Assembly (NCBI RefSeq): GCF_000702445.1
Contig: NZ_JNIF01000003.1
Coordinates: 3,968,001-4,032,000, forward strand
Reading direction: 5' to 3'
Origin: Bryobacter aggregatus MPL3
Lineage (GTDB): Bacteria > Acidobacteriota > Terriglobia > Bryobacterales > Bryobacteraceae
Length of the DNA: 64,000 nucleotides
Below, in pieces: positions 33,443-42,234 of this stretch. Each line of letters opens with the position of its first letter. Position 1 is the first letter of the stretch. The notes under the pieces were generated by a model. The model worked only from the letters and a program-made list of their open reading frames with translations. It searched no databases and had not been told where the DNA came from. The translations under genes were made by a program, and so were the position numbers.

Positions 33443-35287
33443 CTAAAAGCGAATCTTCAAACCGGCCTGGAACTGGCGCGGCGTGTTGCGTTGGGCTGTG
33501 ACGACACCGAAACTCTGCGAAGTGACGGAGCCATTGGGTGCGGCAAATTGTACGGTGTTGGTGACGTTGTAGCATTCCGCACGGAACTGCGTGGTGATTT
33601 CGCGCCCAAAGATCCCGATGATGAAGTCGTTGCGGACATCAGGAACCCGGGGGCCCATGTTGCCAAAGGTAAAAGCCTGGGCGTTGGTGAATGCCGAGGT
33701 GTCAAACCACTTGGCGATGGAGGGGTTGTCGAGCTTTGCGCTACGGCCCAGGTTGAGGCTTGGCGTGCTGACCGAGATCGGCTGGCCGCTCTGGATGCGG
33801 GCGATGCCGCTCCAGTCCCAGCCTCCCAGGATGGCGTTGGACACCCGGTGCATGCTGTTGCCAAAGCGGCGGCCCTTGCCGAAGGGCAACTGATAGACCC
33901 AGCTTCCAACAAACATGTGCGGAGTGTCGAAGCCGGAAAGCGCCTTGTTCAGCTTGCGATTGTAGAAATCGATCGGAGTGGAAATGTCGTCGATGGCTTT
34001 GGACCATGTGTAGGAGGCCATCAAGGTAAAGCCGCCCGTAAGCCGTTTGTCGGCCTGCAGGGTGCCGGCGTGGTAGGAGGTGTTGCCGGCGGGAACGAGG
34101 ACTTGTTGGACGCCCGAATCGCCGAAATACTGCGGATAGGGCAGGAGAGACTGACGGCGCGAGATGGTGCGGCCGCTCAAGCCACCGCTTGCAATGAGAC
34201 CAAAGAAGGGATTGGTGACCTGGTCATTGAGCTGAGTGCCGAGAGCTAGATATTGATTCGGGAGTTGATTCAGATTCCAACTGCTGGTCAACAGACTGGT
34301 GCCTTTGTTGCCCCAATAGTTTGCCTGGACGAGGATCTGGCCCGGGAGCTGGTGCTGGTAGCCGATGCTGAACAACTGGGTGTAGCCGGTTTTGAAGTCG
34401 TGCGTTGCGGCCTGGATGCTGGCGCCGACATTGGTGAGCGGATCGCGATTGTTGAGAGCGGGGAGGATTCCGTTGGGGAAGGGATTGCTGATCTTGTCCA
34501 CCGGAGTGAGGCCGCCATCGATTGTGGTGTTCATCGGCGTGTCCCGGAAGGCCGCAACCGCGCCCTGGCCGTTGCCCTGGATATTGCGTGGAATGTAGAA
34601 CATCCCATAACCGGCGCGGAGAACGCCATTGGGCCCGATCTTATAGGCGAGACCAAAGCGGGGTGCGAAGTTCAGCTTCGGGGTGGCCTGGGTATAGGAA
34701 GGATTGCTTCCGCCGATCCATTGGAGGACGCCGCGCAGGTTCGGCAGTCCGGCAGGCCCAGCGAGCGGACTGATGGTGTTCGGGTCGAAATAGGCGAGGC
34801 GATTGTACTTCTCGGAGTTGCCGGTGCCAATGTCGTAGCGCACGCCGATGTTGAGCGTGAGCTTGGAGGTGACGCGCCAATCGTCCTGGAAGTAGAAGGC
34901 ATAGTAGCGGCCGCCCGTGGAGATCGGCATCAGTTGGCGAATCGAGCCGCTGTTCGGGGTACCGAGCAACAGGTCTGCAAAACCGAAGCCGCCGGTTTGG
35001 GAGCTTTGATTCGGGTTGGGGCCTTGGGTGAAGGTGCGTGCGAAGTTGAAGGTGCCGGAAGGCTGGGTGTTCTGTCCTTCGTTGAAGTTCAGGATGCGCC
35101 AATCGACGCCGGCTTTGATCGTGTGCGAGCCATGTGTATAGGCCGTGCCAGCTCGTGTTGTATAGCTATTACGGGGTTGGTATTGGATGAAGGAGTCAGA
35201 GCCGTTGGAAATTGCAGTCATATCGGCAACGGACCCTTGTGGGAACTGGTTGGTCGCCAGTGCGTTGAAGCTTGCGGGAAAGCCTAA
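33443..35287 (-). pseudogene. TonB-dependent receptor, C-terminal part (separated by an IS element)
   Basis: This reading encodes about 600 residues of outer-membrane beta-barrel: repeated amphipathic strands such as YYAFYFQDDWRVTSKLTLNI, GVRYDIGTGN, FAPRFGLAYKIGPNGVLRAG and the C-terminal RQFQAGLKIRF ending in aromatic F. It lacks an N-terminus because the gene continues at 36551 on the far side of the IS. Removing 35288-36550 plus one CTAA copy restores one frame: the joint reads FDIASLGFPASFNALATNQ. An internal ATG (35221) could give a fragment, but without signal peptide or plug it cannot assemble. The downstream oxidoreductase start lies one base beyond this stop. Confidence 0.92.
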
Positions 35288-35302
35288 GAACTTGTTGAAA
35301 AA
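35288..35302 (+). repeat. IS left terminal inverted repeat
   Basis: Reads GAACTTGTTGAAAAA and is the exact complement of the right end. It begins directly after the left copy of the CTAA target duplication. Identity stops after 15 bases (CTCGCC on this side, TACCCC on the other). Confidence 0.93.
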
Positions 35303-35349
35303 CTCGCCGCTGGATGTGACGCTGAAATATTTTAGAGCATCTATGTTTT

Positions 35350-36411
35350 ATGCGCGGAACCGACCAGCAACAAAGAACCCTGATCAGCTACGTGAACCTT
35401 GAAGATCGGATCGCAGAGGACCATCCACTGAGGAAAGTACGGCAACTGGTAGACGGGTTGCTCAAGAGCATGGATGGAGAGTTTGAGCAGATGTATTCGC
35501 GAGTGGGGCGTCCTTCGATTCCGCCCGAGCGTCAGCTCAGAGCGTTGTTGTTGCAAATCTTCTACTCGGTGCGCAGCGAGCGCTTGCTAATGGAGCAGTT
35601 GGACTACAACCTGTTGTTCCGTTGGTTCATTGGGCTTGAGATCGATGAGCCGGTTTGGAACCACGCCGTATTCAGCAAGAACCGGGAGCGGCTGTTGAAT
35701 GAAGAGGTCGCGCAGAAGTTCTTTAGCCGGGTCAATGAGTTGGCCTCTGGATTCATGTCCGATGAGCACTTCACGGTGGATGGAACGCTGATCGAAGCCT
35801 GGGCAGGACAGAAGAGATTTCAACGAAAAGATGGCGAAGGCCCCAAAGATGGCAAGCAGTTCCACGGCGAGAAGCGCAGCAATGAAACGCACGAGTCCAA
35901 GACAGATCCAGATGCCCGCTTGTACAAGAAGGGGAATGGGCAGGAAGCCAAGCTCAGCTACCTCGGCCACATTGTGATCGAGAACCGCAATGGTTTGATC
36001 CGTGAGGTGATGAGCACGCAAGCCGATGGTCATGGCGAAGCCGATGCCGCCTTATTGATGGCGGCCAAAATAGCGCGGCCCGGCAAACGCATAACGCTGG
36101 GGGCCGACAAAGCTTATGACCGCAAGGACTTTGTCAAAACAGTGCGCGAGTTGGGAGTGACCCCACATGTGGCGCAGAACAACAAGAATCGCAGAAGCGC
36201 CATTGATCAGCGTACGACAAGGCATGAAGGGTATCGCATGAGCCTCAGCAAGAGGTGGCTTGTAGAGAAGGCCTTCGGATGGATGAAGCAAACGGGCGGA
36301 CTGAAAAAGATCAAGCTGCGGGGAATCGATAAGGTCGGATGGCTGGTCACTTATACAGCCGCAGCTTACAATCTGCTTCGAGTCAAAACCCTGCAGGAGC
36401 AGTGTGCCTAA
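35350..36411 (+). CDS. IS5-family DDE transposase
   Basis: The 353-residue protein opens MRGTDQQQRTLISYVNLEDR and continues with the family block HPLRKVRQLVDGLL and RPSIPPERQLRALLLQIFYS, then RSERLLMEQLDYNLLFRWF. The catalytic triad is visible as D in HFTVDGTLIEAW, D in LGADKAYDRKDF and E in RWLVEKAFGWMK, the last in the Y-(2)-R-(3)-E-(6)-K-like context. No frameshift or stop. The protein cuts and pastes the element using the terminal repeats. Confidence 0.95.
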   Translation: MRGTDQQQRTLISYVNLEDRIAEDHPLRKVRQLVDGLLKSMDGEFEQMYSRVGRPSIPPERQLRALLLQIFYSVRSERLLMEQLDYNLLFRWFIGLEIDEPVWNHAVFSKNRERLLNEEVAQKFFSRVNELASGFMSDEHFTVDGTLIEAWAGQKRFQRKDGEGPKDGKQFHGEKRSNETHESKTDPDARLYKKGNGQEAKLSYLGHIVIENRNGLIREVMSTQADGHGEADAALLMAAKIARPGKRITLGADKAYDRKDFVKTVRELGVTPHVAQNNKNRRSAIDQRTTRHEGYRMSLSKRWLVEKAFGWMKQTGGLKKIKLRGIDKVGWLVTYTAAAYNLLRVKTLQEQCA

Positions 36412-36535
36412 ATGACGGAAAATGGCCCAAAATCAATGGTTTTCGGCCTATCGCGGGAGCGCGGGCAGGTTCAATTTTGAGCAATGATTCAATACATCCT
36501 CATCCAGATACCATCATATTCGCGGTAGAGGGGTA

Positions 36536-36550
36536 TTTTTCAACAAGTTC
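36536..36550 (-). repeat. IS right terminal inverted repeat
   Basis: Exact complement of the left end; the right copy of CTAA follows directly at 36551-36554. The T-run in this repeat (ATTTTT) could also lengthen read-through products of the disrupted receptor N-terminal fragment. Confidence 0.93.
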
Positions 36551-38018
36551 CTAAGGAGGCTATATCGAATCCGCGGGAGAGCCCAAACTGCGCGGCCAGG
36601 GCTCGTGAGAATCCAAATTGCGCGGTGAGGATGAGGTTGGGCGTGAGGACGCGGGTGAAGTCGGTGACGGCCTGGTGATAGGTGTCAGTTGTGGAGCGGC
36701 CACCCCCGATGACGCCAGCGAGAGGACCCGGCACCAGACGGACATCTTTCTGTTGCGAATAGCGTCCGAAGAGGCGAGTGTTTTCGCCAAAGTTTTGATC
36801 GGCGCGGGCATCCCATTTGTCGGTGTTAATGGTGGATCCAGCGCTGCGGACATAGTTGTTCTGCCCGGTGACGGAGTCGCCAGGAAGGTTCTGGAGCGGG
36901 TAGAAGCTGGCGATCTTCTTGGCTACGGGATCCTGGCGGTCGCTTGGCACAATGTTCCCAGGGAAGGGACTGCGTTGCCGGGTGCCATTGGCGAGAGTGG
37001 TCAGCGTATTGGGGTCATAGACCGTGATGGGCGATCCGTTTGCCGCGACGGTTTGTGAAAAGTTGCCGGCGCGTTGGAGAGCCGTCGGTACCGTGCTGAT
37101 GAAGGTGATGGGAAAGCCTTGGCGAAGTCCTTCATAGTCCGCAAAGAAGAAGGTCTTGTTCTTGATGATCGGACCGCTGACATTGCCGCCGAATTGATGG
37201 CGTTTGAAGCTGGGATTGGGGATACCGGAGCGGTTGTTGAAGAAGTTGTTCGCCTCAATGAAGCTATGGCGTTCAAAGTCGTAGGCAAGGCCATGGAGAT
37301 CATTGGCGCCGGACTTGGTGATGACGTTCACCACGCCGCCTGAAGTGCGGCCAAACTCCGCGTCATAGCTGTTGGTTTGGACCTTAAACTCCTGGACGGA
37401 GTCGACCGGGGGATTGATGACGGCACGATTGACGTCTGCGGTTGTATTGGGTACGCCGTCGAGCAGGAGCTCCTGGGAGCCGGAGCGGCCACCGCCGACA
37501 TTGAAGTCGCTCTTGAAGAAGTTACGGCCGGTCTCCTGTCCGCCGCCACTGCCGAAGTTGGCGCCGAAGGTGACGCCCGGGGTGAGACCGACGAGGGCCA
37601 ACGGATCGCGGACGTTCAGCGGAAGATTCTCAATTTCGCGCGTGGTGACGACGGCGCCGACCGTTGCGGTTTGAGTCTGGAGAGATTCGGCACTCTCGGT
37701 GACGACGATCTTTTCGCTCGCCTCGCCCAATTGGAGGGTGACGTCCAGATTCAGGATGTCTGCAACCTGTACAGTAATCGGTCCCTGCTCAAAGGTTTTG
37801 AAGCCGGTGACGGTTGAGCTTGCCATATAACGGGCGGCGGGGATGGAGAGGAAACGGTAGATGCCGTCCTCATTGGAAGTGGCGGTGAAAATCACTCCGG
37901 TGGCGAGATTCCTCAGTGTGATCTTGGCATTCGGGACAGCGCCACCTGCAGTGTCTCGAATGACACCTGTGACCTGGGCCTGTGCTTGTGCGGCCAGGGG
38001 CCGGGTGGTGGCGGTCAC
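36551..38018 (-). pseudogene. TonB-dependent receptor, N-terminal part (interrupted by the IS; leader also damaged)
   Basis: Encodes about 490 residues. First comes a carboxypeptidase-regulatory-like domain (VTGVIRDTAGGAVPNAKITL ... GIYRFLSIPAARYMASS ... LNLDVTLQLG). A TonB plug domain follows, with TTREIENLPLNVRDPLALVG, GSQELLLDGVPNTTADVN and GGVVNVITKSGANDLHG, then the first barrel strands (FFFADYEGLRQG). The reading ends in the IS after SLG. With 33443-35287 it would form a receptor of about 1100 residues. The only good leader, ATG at 38077 with AAGGAG upstream (MNVLRLLALCW), runs into a stop at codon 16 in a different frame. The frame continuing into the domain starts only at a GTG (38018) without a leader. 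Confidence 0.9.
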
Positions 38019-38100
38019 AAAGATGGTGGCTAAAAGATTGTGCTCCAGCAGAGAGCGAGCAATCGCAGTACGTTCATGGTTACCCTGATACTCCTTGGCC

Positions 38101-38170
38101 GAGCATCATATGCCCACCTGGGTGACGAAAGAGTTAAAATGGAGTGGTTTAACGGTTAAAAGCTTTAAGA
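38101..38170. promoter_or_regulatory. Divergent promoter region with repeated GTTAAA-type boxes
   Basis: Between the receptor and its divergent regulator lie GTTAAAA (38133-38139), GTTTAAC (38147-38153) and GTTAAAA (38155-38161). They could be operator half-sites for the membrane-anchored regulator encoded just downstream, or simply AT-rich promoter sequence. No clear -35/-10 pair was placed. Confidence 0.3.
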
Positions 38171-39418
38171 TTGTGTGAGTTAGCAATTGTGGCCGTAACT
38201 TCGAAAGACGCAGTGACACGCCGTTTCGCCCCAATTTTGGTGCAGCAGGAGCTTGCTCGGATCCTCGAAAGCCGTTTGTTCCGAGAGAGTCATCAGCTGC
38301 GCAGTCTTCTTAGTTTTGTGGTGGAAGAGACTCTCGCCGGCCGGGAAGAAGGTCTGAAGGAATATGCCTTAGGGCTCGGAGTTTTCCATCGTCCGGCGAC
38401 TTATGATCCGAGGTCGGACTCGATTGTCCGGGTACAAGCGAGTTCCCTGCGGAAGAAATTGAGCCTGTTCTATCGCGACGAGGGAGTGCGCGGCGAGCTT
38501 CGAATCGAGTTGCCCCGGGGCGGGTATGTGCCCGCTTTTGTTTCTGCGGTGGAGCCGGTAGAACCCAGCGTATCTCGCCGGAATTTCTTGCCGCTGCTGA
38601 CGGCGGCGGGAGGCTTTGCCCTGGGCGGGGGAGTGGCCAGTTGGCTGTTTGCCCGGAATCAGGCTGAGGCTTCAATGGAGTGCGCCGAGTTATGGGGCGC
38701 TTTTCTCGTCCCGGGCCGGCAGACGATTGTGAGCTATGGCGTGCCCCTCTTTTTTAATGCGGGGGATGGCATTTATTTTCGCGACGTCCTGGTCAATCAG
38801 CCGACCGAGCAATCGAAGGGGCGGATTGCGGCGATCGCGCGGAAATCCGGGCTCGATCTGGTGCCGCAGGAGGACGTATATCTGGGGGTAGGTGAGGCCA
38901 CCGGGGTACAAGCCGTCAGCCAATATCTCTTTGAACACCAGGTGAAGACTACGGTGGCCAACTCGCACTATCTGGGGATGTCTGAGCTGGTGGGAAAGAA
39001 CCTTGTCATTATCTCTTCCACTCGATTCCAGACTTTGTTTTCAGAGCACAAGCTGCCGACGAAGTTTGAGTTTGATTTTGAAGCTGCGGGCAGTTTTAAG
39101 AATCTCGATCCCCGTCCTGGGGAGCCTCTCCGTTATAGCGGAGGCGGGGGTGGTGTCGATACCTCCCATGCACTGCTCACAGTCTGGCCGGGGCAGGACC
39201 GCGAGACGAAGATTCTGTCTCTTTCGGGCACCCATACCTGGTCGACTTTGGGCGTGACGGAATATGCCCTCGACCCGCTCCACCAGCGGGAACTGCATCA
39301 GAAGTTGGCAGAAGATCGGATGGCTAGTCCCTACTTCCAAGTGCTGGTACGGGTGGAGGGGAAATATAATCGAGTGCGCAGTTATCAGTATGTGACCCAT
39401 CGCAGGCTTGAAGTCTGA
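38171..39418 (+). CDS. Membrane-anchored winged-helix regulator (ToxR-like arrangement)
   Basis: The 415-residue protein has an N-terminal DNA-binding-like half: ILESRLFRESHQLRSLLSFV, ETLAGREEGLKEYALGLGVF and HRPATYDPRSDSIVRVQASS, then LRIELPRGGYVPAFV. This is the pattern of wHTH regulators found beside receptors and sensors in Solibacter relatives. One transmembrane segment follows at about 140-160 (PLLTAAGGFALGGGVASWLF), then about 250 residues outside. That outer part has no Cys pair and no recognised domain. Start is uncertain: TTG at 38171 or GTG at 38189. Divergent from the interrupted TonB receptor, so control of that locus is the natural guess. Confidence 0.75.
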   Translation: MCELAIVAVTSKDAVTRRFAPILVQQELARILESRLFRESHQLRSLLSFVVEETLAGREEGLKEYALGLGVFHRPATYDPRSDSIVRVQASSLRKKLSLFYRDEGVRGELRIELPRGGYVPAFVSAVEPVEPSVSRRNFLPLLTAAGGFALGGGVASWLFARNQAEASMECAELWGAFLVPGRQTIVSYGVPLFFNAGDGIYFRDVLVNQPTEQSKGRIAAIARKSGLDLVPQEDVYLGVGEATGVQAVSQYLFEHQVKTTVANSHYLGMSELVGKNLVIISSTRFQTLFSEHKLPTKFEFDFEAAGSFKNLDPRPGEPLRYSGGGGGVDTSHALLTVWPGQDRETKILSLSGTHTWSTLGVTEYALDPLHQRELHQKLAEDRMASPYFQVLVRVEGKYNRVRSYQYVTHRRLEV

Positions 39419-39467
39419 GCATTTTTTCAGAACTATAATGTGAAGGGCTTTCTGCCTGGAGGTGCTT

Positions 39468-40574
39468 ATGCTGATTCTGACCCGCGCTGTGGTATTTGGC
39501 GCCCTCTGCTTCTCGCTATTCGCGCAACAGGAATTTCGAATTCTGAGAGCGGAGTACGGTGTCGACAACCGTTGGACCGATGTGACGGAGCGAGTGCAGA
39601 ACCTTGTCCGCGGGGATGGGGTGGAGTTTCGGGTTGATGGGGAGACTCTCATTGATCCTCTCCCCGGTGTGCAGAAAACCTTGCGTATCCGTTACAGTTA
39701 CCAGGGCAGAATGCGCACGGAGAGTTTTCCCGATCTGGCGAATGTGAGATTGGGGAACCCGAGCCGCGACTTTTCCCGAGGAAACAATGCTGGAGGGCGT
39801 TTCAACCGGGGCGGGCTGGCAATCACCCGCGCTGAGTATGGGGCCGGCAATCGCTGGGCCGATGTCACGAATCTGGTGAGCAGATCCATGCAAGGCGGTG
39901 GCGTTCGGATGAATGTGACGAATGAAACGATGGGCGGGGACCCGGCACCAGCGAATCTGAAATCGCTGCGGGTGGAGTATCGTTATGAGGGGCAGCAGCG
40001 GAATCTGACGGTTCCGGAAGGTGGCCAACTGGTACTTCCTGAGGGGAGCGGGAATCAGGACGAGTCCGGTTTGCGGATTCTGGATGCCAGCTATGGCGTG
40101 CAGGGCCGGAAGAAGAACGTCACCAACCAACTCAACAGTGCGTTGCGCAACGATCGTCTCAACATGCGAGTGAGCAACGCGAATCTGGGGGGCGACCCTT
40201 ATCCAGGGCCCGATAAAGAGCTCTATGTCCGTTATTCCTATCGCGGACGTGAGTATGAGAGCTACACCCAAGAGGGGATGTTGCTGAACCTGCCGAACGA
40301 GAATGACCGGCTGGTGCATGGCTCCTCCAATTCCAATGCGGCGCTCCAGATCGAATCGGCTACCTGGGGAAGTGGGAATCGGACGATGGATGTAACTCGT
40401 GAGCTGCAAGGGCGGATGCAGAACAACCGGCTGAGTATCCGGGCAGAGAATGCGATGTTTTCCCGGGATCCGGCCGTGGGCGCCGATAAGGAACTCGTCG
40501 TCCGCTATCGTGTTGCAAACGGGAGCAGCCAGACGATTCGCGTGCGCGAGGGAAGCACGCTAAATATTCCATAG
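39468..40574 (+). CDS. Secreted protein made of four DUF3395-like repeats
   Basis: The 368-residue protein has a signal peptide (MLILTRAVVFGALCFSLFAQ) and four copies of a 75-80-residue unit at about 23-97, 117-192, 202-276 and 293-368. Each opens with a FRILRAEYG-like strand (variants LAITRAEYG, LRILDASYG, LQIESATWG), continues with DVT and a GDPxPG turn, and closes LRVEYRY.G...V.EG..L.LP. This resembles DUF3395, known from the C-terminus of DnaJC11 and from bacterial envelope proteins. The start at 39468 has GGAGG five bases upstream. Function unknown; a binding or structural role outside the cytoplasm is likely. Confidence 0.8.
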   Translation: MLILTRAVVFGALCFSLFAQQEFRILRAEYGVDNRWTDVTERVQNLVRGDGVEFRVDGETLIDPLPGVQKTLRIRYSYQGRMRTESFPDLANVRLGNPSRDFSRGNNAGGRFNRGGLAITRAEYGAGNRWADVTNLVSRSMQGGGVRMNVTNETMGGDPAPANLKSLRVEYRYEGQQRNLTVPEGGQLVLPEGSGNQDESGLRILDASYGVQGRKKNVTNQLNSALRNDRLNMRVSNANLGGDPYPGPDKELYVRYSYRGREYESYTQEGMLLNLPNENDRLVHGSSNSNAALQIESATWGSGNRTMDVTRELQGRMQNNRLSIRAENAMFSRDPAVGADKELVVRYRVANGSSQTIRVREGSTLNIP

Positions 40575-40582
40575 ATTGGATC

Positions 40583-41047
40583 ATGATGCCAGGAAAATTA
40601 TTGCAAGAGATTGCACAGGCAAAGCCCTGGACCTGCCGGGAAGAAGAGGCCTTTCTCAATATTGCCCGCACCTATGAATATCTCGCGCAGACCCTCTCCG
40701 AGTTTTTTCGCGAGTACCATCTTTCGATGACGCAATACAATATGTTACGGATTCTGCGGGGGGCTGGTCCGGAGGGGCTGAATTGCACGGAAGCTGCACG
40801 GCGGATGATCACGCATGATCCCGACGTGACGCGGCTTTTTGACCGGCTGGAGGTGAGAAGGTTGATTCTACGGAAGCGGTCGAGCGTCGACCGGCGTGTG
40901 GTGCTGGCATCGATCACCGAGCATGGACTCGAGCTGCTGTCCCAAATGGATGAGCCGCTCTGCGATTTGCATGTCCGGCAGATGGCAGGACTGACGCCGG
41001 AGAAGCTGGAAACTTTGATTGAGGCCTGCGAAGCCCTGCGGCCGTAA
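40583..41047 (+). CDS. MarR-family transcriptional regulator
   Basis: The 154-residue protein has the MarR winged helix: LSMTQYNMLRILRGAGPEGL, CTEAARRMITHDPDVTRLFD as recognition helix region and the wing RRLILRKRSSVDRRVVLASI. MarR proteins are dimeric repressors responding to small phenolic or oxidative signals. It starts 9 bases after the repeat-protein gene, so both are likely on one transcript ended by the terminator that follows. Confidence 0.9.
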   Translation: MMPGKLLQEIAQAKPWTCREEEAFLNIARTYEYLAQTLSEFFREYHLSMTQYNMLRILRGAGPEGLNCTEAARRMITHDPDVTRLFDRLEVRRLILRKRSSVDRRVVLASITEHGLELLSQMDEPLCDLHVRQMAGLTPEKLETLIEACEALRP

Positions 41048-41066
41048 AAAACGGTTTGTAAATCAA

Positions 41067-41103
41067 CAACCGCTCCAGGGAGGTGCCTGGAGCGGTTGTT
41101 TTT
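41067..41103 (+). terminator. Intrinsic terminator after marR
   Basis: A perfect 12-bp stem (CAACCGCTCCAG at 41067-41078, complement at 41087-41098) with an 8-base loop is followed by TTTTTG. It lies 20 bases after the MarR stop and ends the DUF3395-like/MarR transcript. Confidence 0.92.
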
Positions 41104-41172
41104 GCTTGCTTTATGCTTGCGTTCGAAGAGAGCAAAGTAAAGCGCCTTGCTCCCCTCGTGTGTGGGATGTCG

Positions 41173-41553
41173 TTAAGCGGTGACGAGCAGGTCGTCAAAA
41201 CTTTCCTGGCCCATGGCCTGGTTGCGATCGGAAATCTCCTGGCAAGTGATGCAATAAGCGGCCCAGGGCACAGCTTGCAAGCGCTTGAGACTGATCTCCT
41301 CTTCACAGTGGAGGCAGGTGCCGTAGCTGTTGTCCTTGAAGCGCTCGAGAGCAGCGCGGACATTGCGCAGCAGCGCACTGTCCCGATCGAGATTCCGGAT
41401 GGCGAGTTCCCGCTCCCCAGCCTGCTGGACTTCGTCCAGGGCGTCCGGGCTCTTTTCGATTTCGATGCCTTCGCGGTTGACGATTACACGCAAAAGCTCG
41501 GCTTGCTTCTTTTCGAGAGTGTCCTTGAATTTGTTGAGTTCTTGTTTTGTCAT
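41173..41553 (-). CDS. DksA/TraR-type C4 zinc-finger protein
   Basis: The 126-residue protein has a coiled-coil N-terminus (MTKQELNKFKDTLEKKQAEL) and a C4 zinc finger formed by CLHC and CITC, with the family's YGTCLHCEEEISLKRLQAVP and AAYCITCQE. DksA-type proteins insert into the RNA-polymerase secondary channel and act with ppGpp; the two-Asp coiled-coil tip of true DksA is not obvious here (DALDEVQQAGERE), so this is a TraR/YocK-like relative. Start at 41553 has GGAGAAC about 8 bases upstream. Confidence 0.88.
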   Translation of the reverse strand: MTKQELNKFKDTLEKKQAELLRVIVNREGIEIEKSPDALDEVQQAGERELAIRNLDRDSALLRNVRAALERFKDNSYGTCLHCEEEISLKRLQAVPWAAYCITCQEISDRNQAMGQESFDDLLVTA

Positions 41554-41616
41554 TGTTTTTGTTCTCCTTCGTTCTTTTACCTAGTACTACCGGCCTCCGG
41601 CACCCGCCTGGCCGTC

Positions 41617-41656
41617 AGAGCCCTCCCGAAATCTCACATTTCTGGAGGCTCTTTTT
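41617..41656 (+). terminator. Terminator-like hairpin on the plus strand, upstream of the DksA/TraR gene
   Basis: AGAGCCCTCCCGAAAT (41617-41632) pairs with ATTTCTGGAGGCTCT (41638-41652) with one bulge and one mismatch, then TTTTT. It faces the plus strand although no plus-strand gene lies upstream after the marR terminator. It may end an antisense or small RNA, or act as a backup terminator. Confidence 0.5.
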
Positions 41657-41974
41657 CCGCTCGCGCCTCTTGTTATCAGGTAGACGAGAAAACGCGGCGA
41701 AAGTTTCAAAATATCTCAGTAGATTGGGCTCAGATCTGCTTAACGCATCTTAATCTTGGGCACACGAATCCTATCATAGTGTCAATGCCTATTTGTTTCA
41801 GTTTTGTTGGAATCACCGGTGCGCCCAAGGCTCGATCCCGGTAACTCCTCATCCGCAAGGCAGGATTCAATCAGCGCTCCGAAGCTTCTCAAAACTCACG
41901 ACGCTCCACAAAGGCTTGTGGGGTCAAGGTCGAGCGCGGGTCGCCAATCGACTCAGTGAAGTATAGCATGGCTG

Positions 41975-42068
41975 TCAAGAGCTGTCCTTGCTGATCTTAA
42001 AGAAAATTCCATAAAAAGATCACCTCCCAATCCGCGTCACACGAGCTCTTGATGGGTCATTTTTTTTG
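41975..42068 (+). ncRNA. Candidate structured small RNA or terminator element
   Basis: Two nested stems: an outer TCAAGAGCT (41975-41983) / AGCTCTTGA (42044-42052) and an inner TGATCTT (41992-41998) / AAGATCA (42016-42022), followed after 7 bases by a run of eight T. The shape is that of a small regulatory RNA with its own terminator. No promoter was identified with confidence (a TATAGC lies about 15 bases before the outer stem). Confidence 0.3.
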
Positions 42069-42234
42069 TTCTAACTGGAAAGATCTCCGCCAATCCCTGG
42101 CGATTCGCTACTGCGGCAAGCGCTGTTTATCCTACGCTTGCATTGTCATATCGGATGTTCTGTCCGCTTCAATAACGTGTCTCTTTAATGACGTAGTTTT
42201 CGCATGAAAGTTGCTGAAAATTATGGGATCCCCT

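Larger units (their letters stand above)
35288..36550 (+). mobile_element. Complete IS5-type insertion sequence in a TonB-dependent receptor gene
   Basis: A 1263-bp element with 15-bp perfect terminal inverted repeats (GAACTTGTTGAAAAA at 35288-35302; complement at 36536-36550) flanked by a 4-bp duplication CTAA (35284-35287 and 36551-36554). CTAA fits the YTAR target used by IS5-group elements. The single transposase gene (35350-36411) is intact and runs opposite to the receptor. About 140 bases of non-coding sequence separate the transposase stop from the right repeat. Perfect ends, intact transposase and exact duplication indicate a recent insertion. Confidence 0.95.
41554..42234. other. 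Non-coding gap of about 680 bases
   Basis: No convincing gene is seen on either strand between the DksA/TraR gene and the GT-C protein gene. The gap holds a plus-strand terminator-like hairpin (41617-41656) and a structured element ending in a run of eight T (41975-42066), listed separately. It must also hold the promoter of the minus-strand DksA/TraR gene. The low coding density here is unusual for this window. Confidence 0.7.

Noticed and set aside
41083-41844. A 253-residue plus-strand reading over the DksA/TraR gene and the following gap
   Set aside because: It runs through the marR terminator and antisense to the zinc-finger gene, with no ribosome site or domain pattern.
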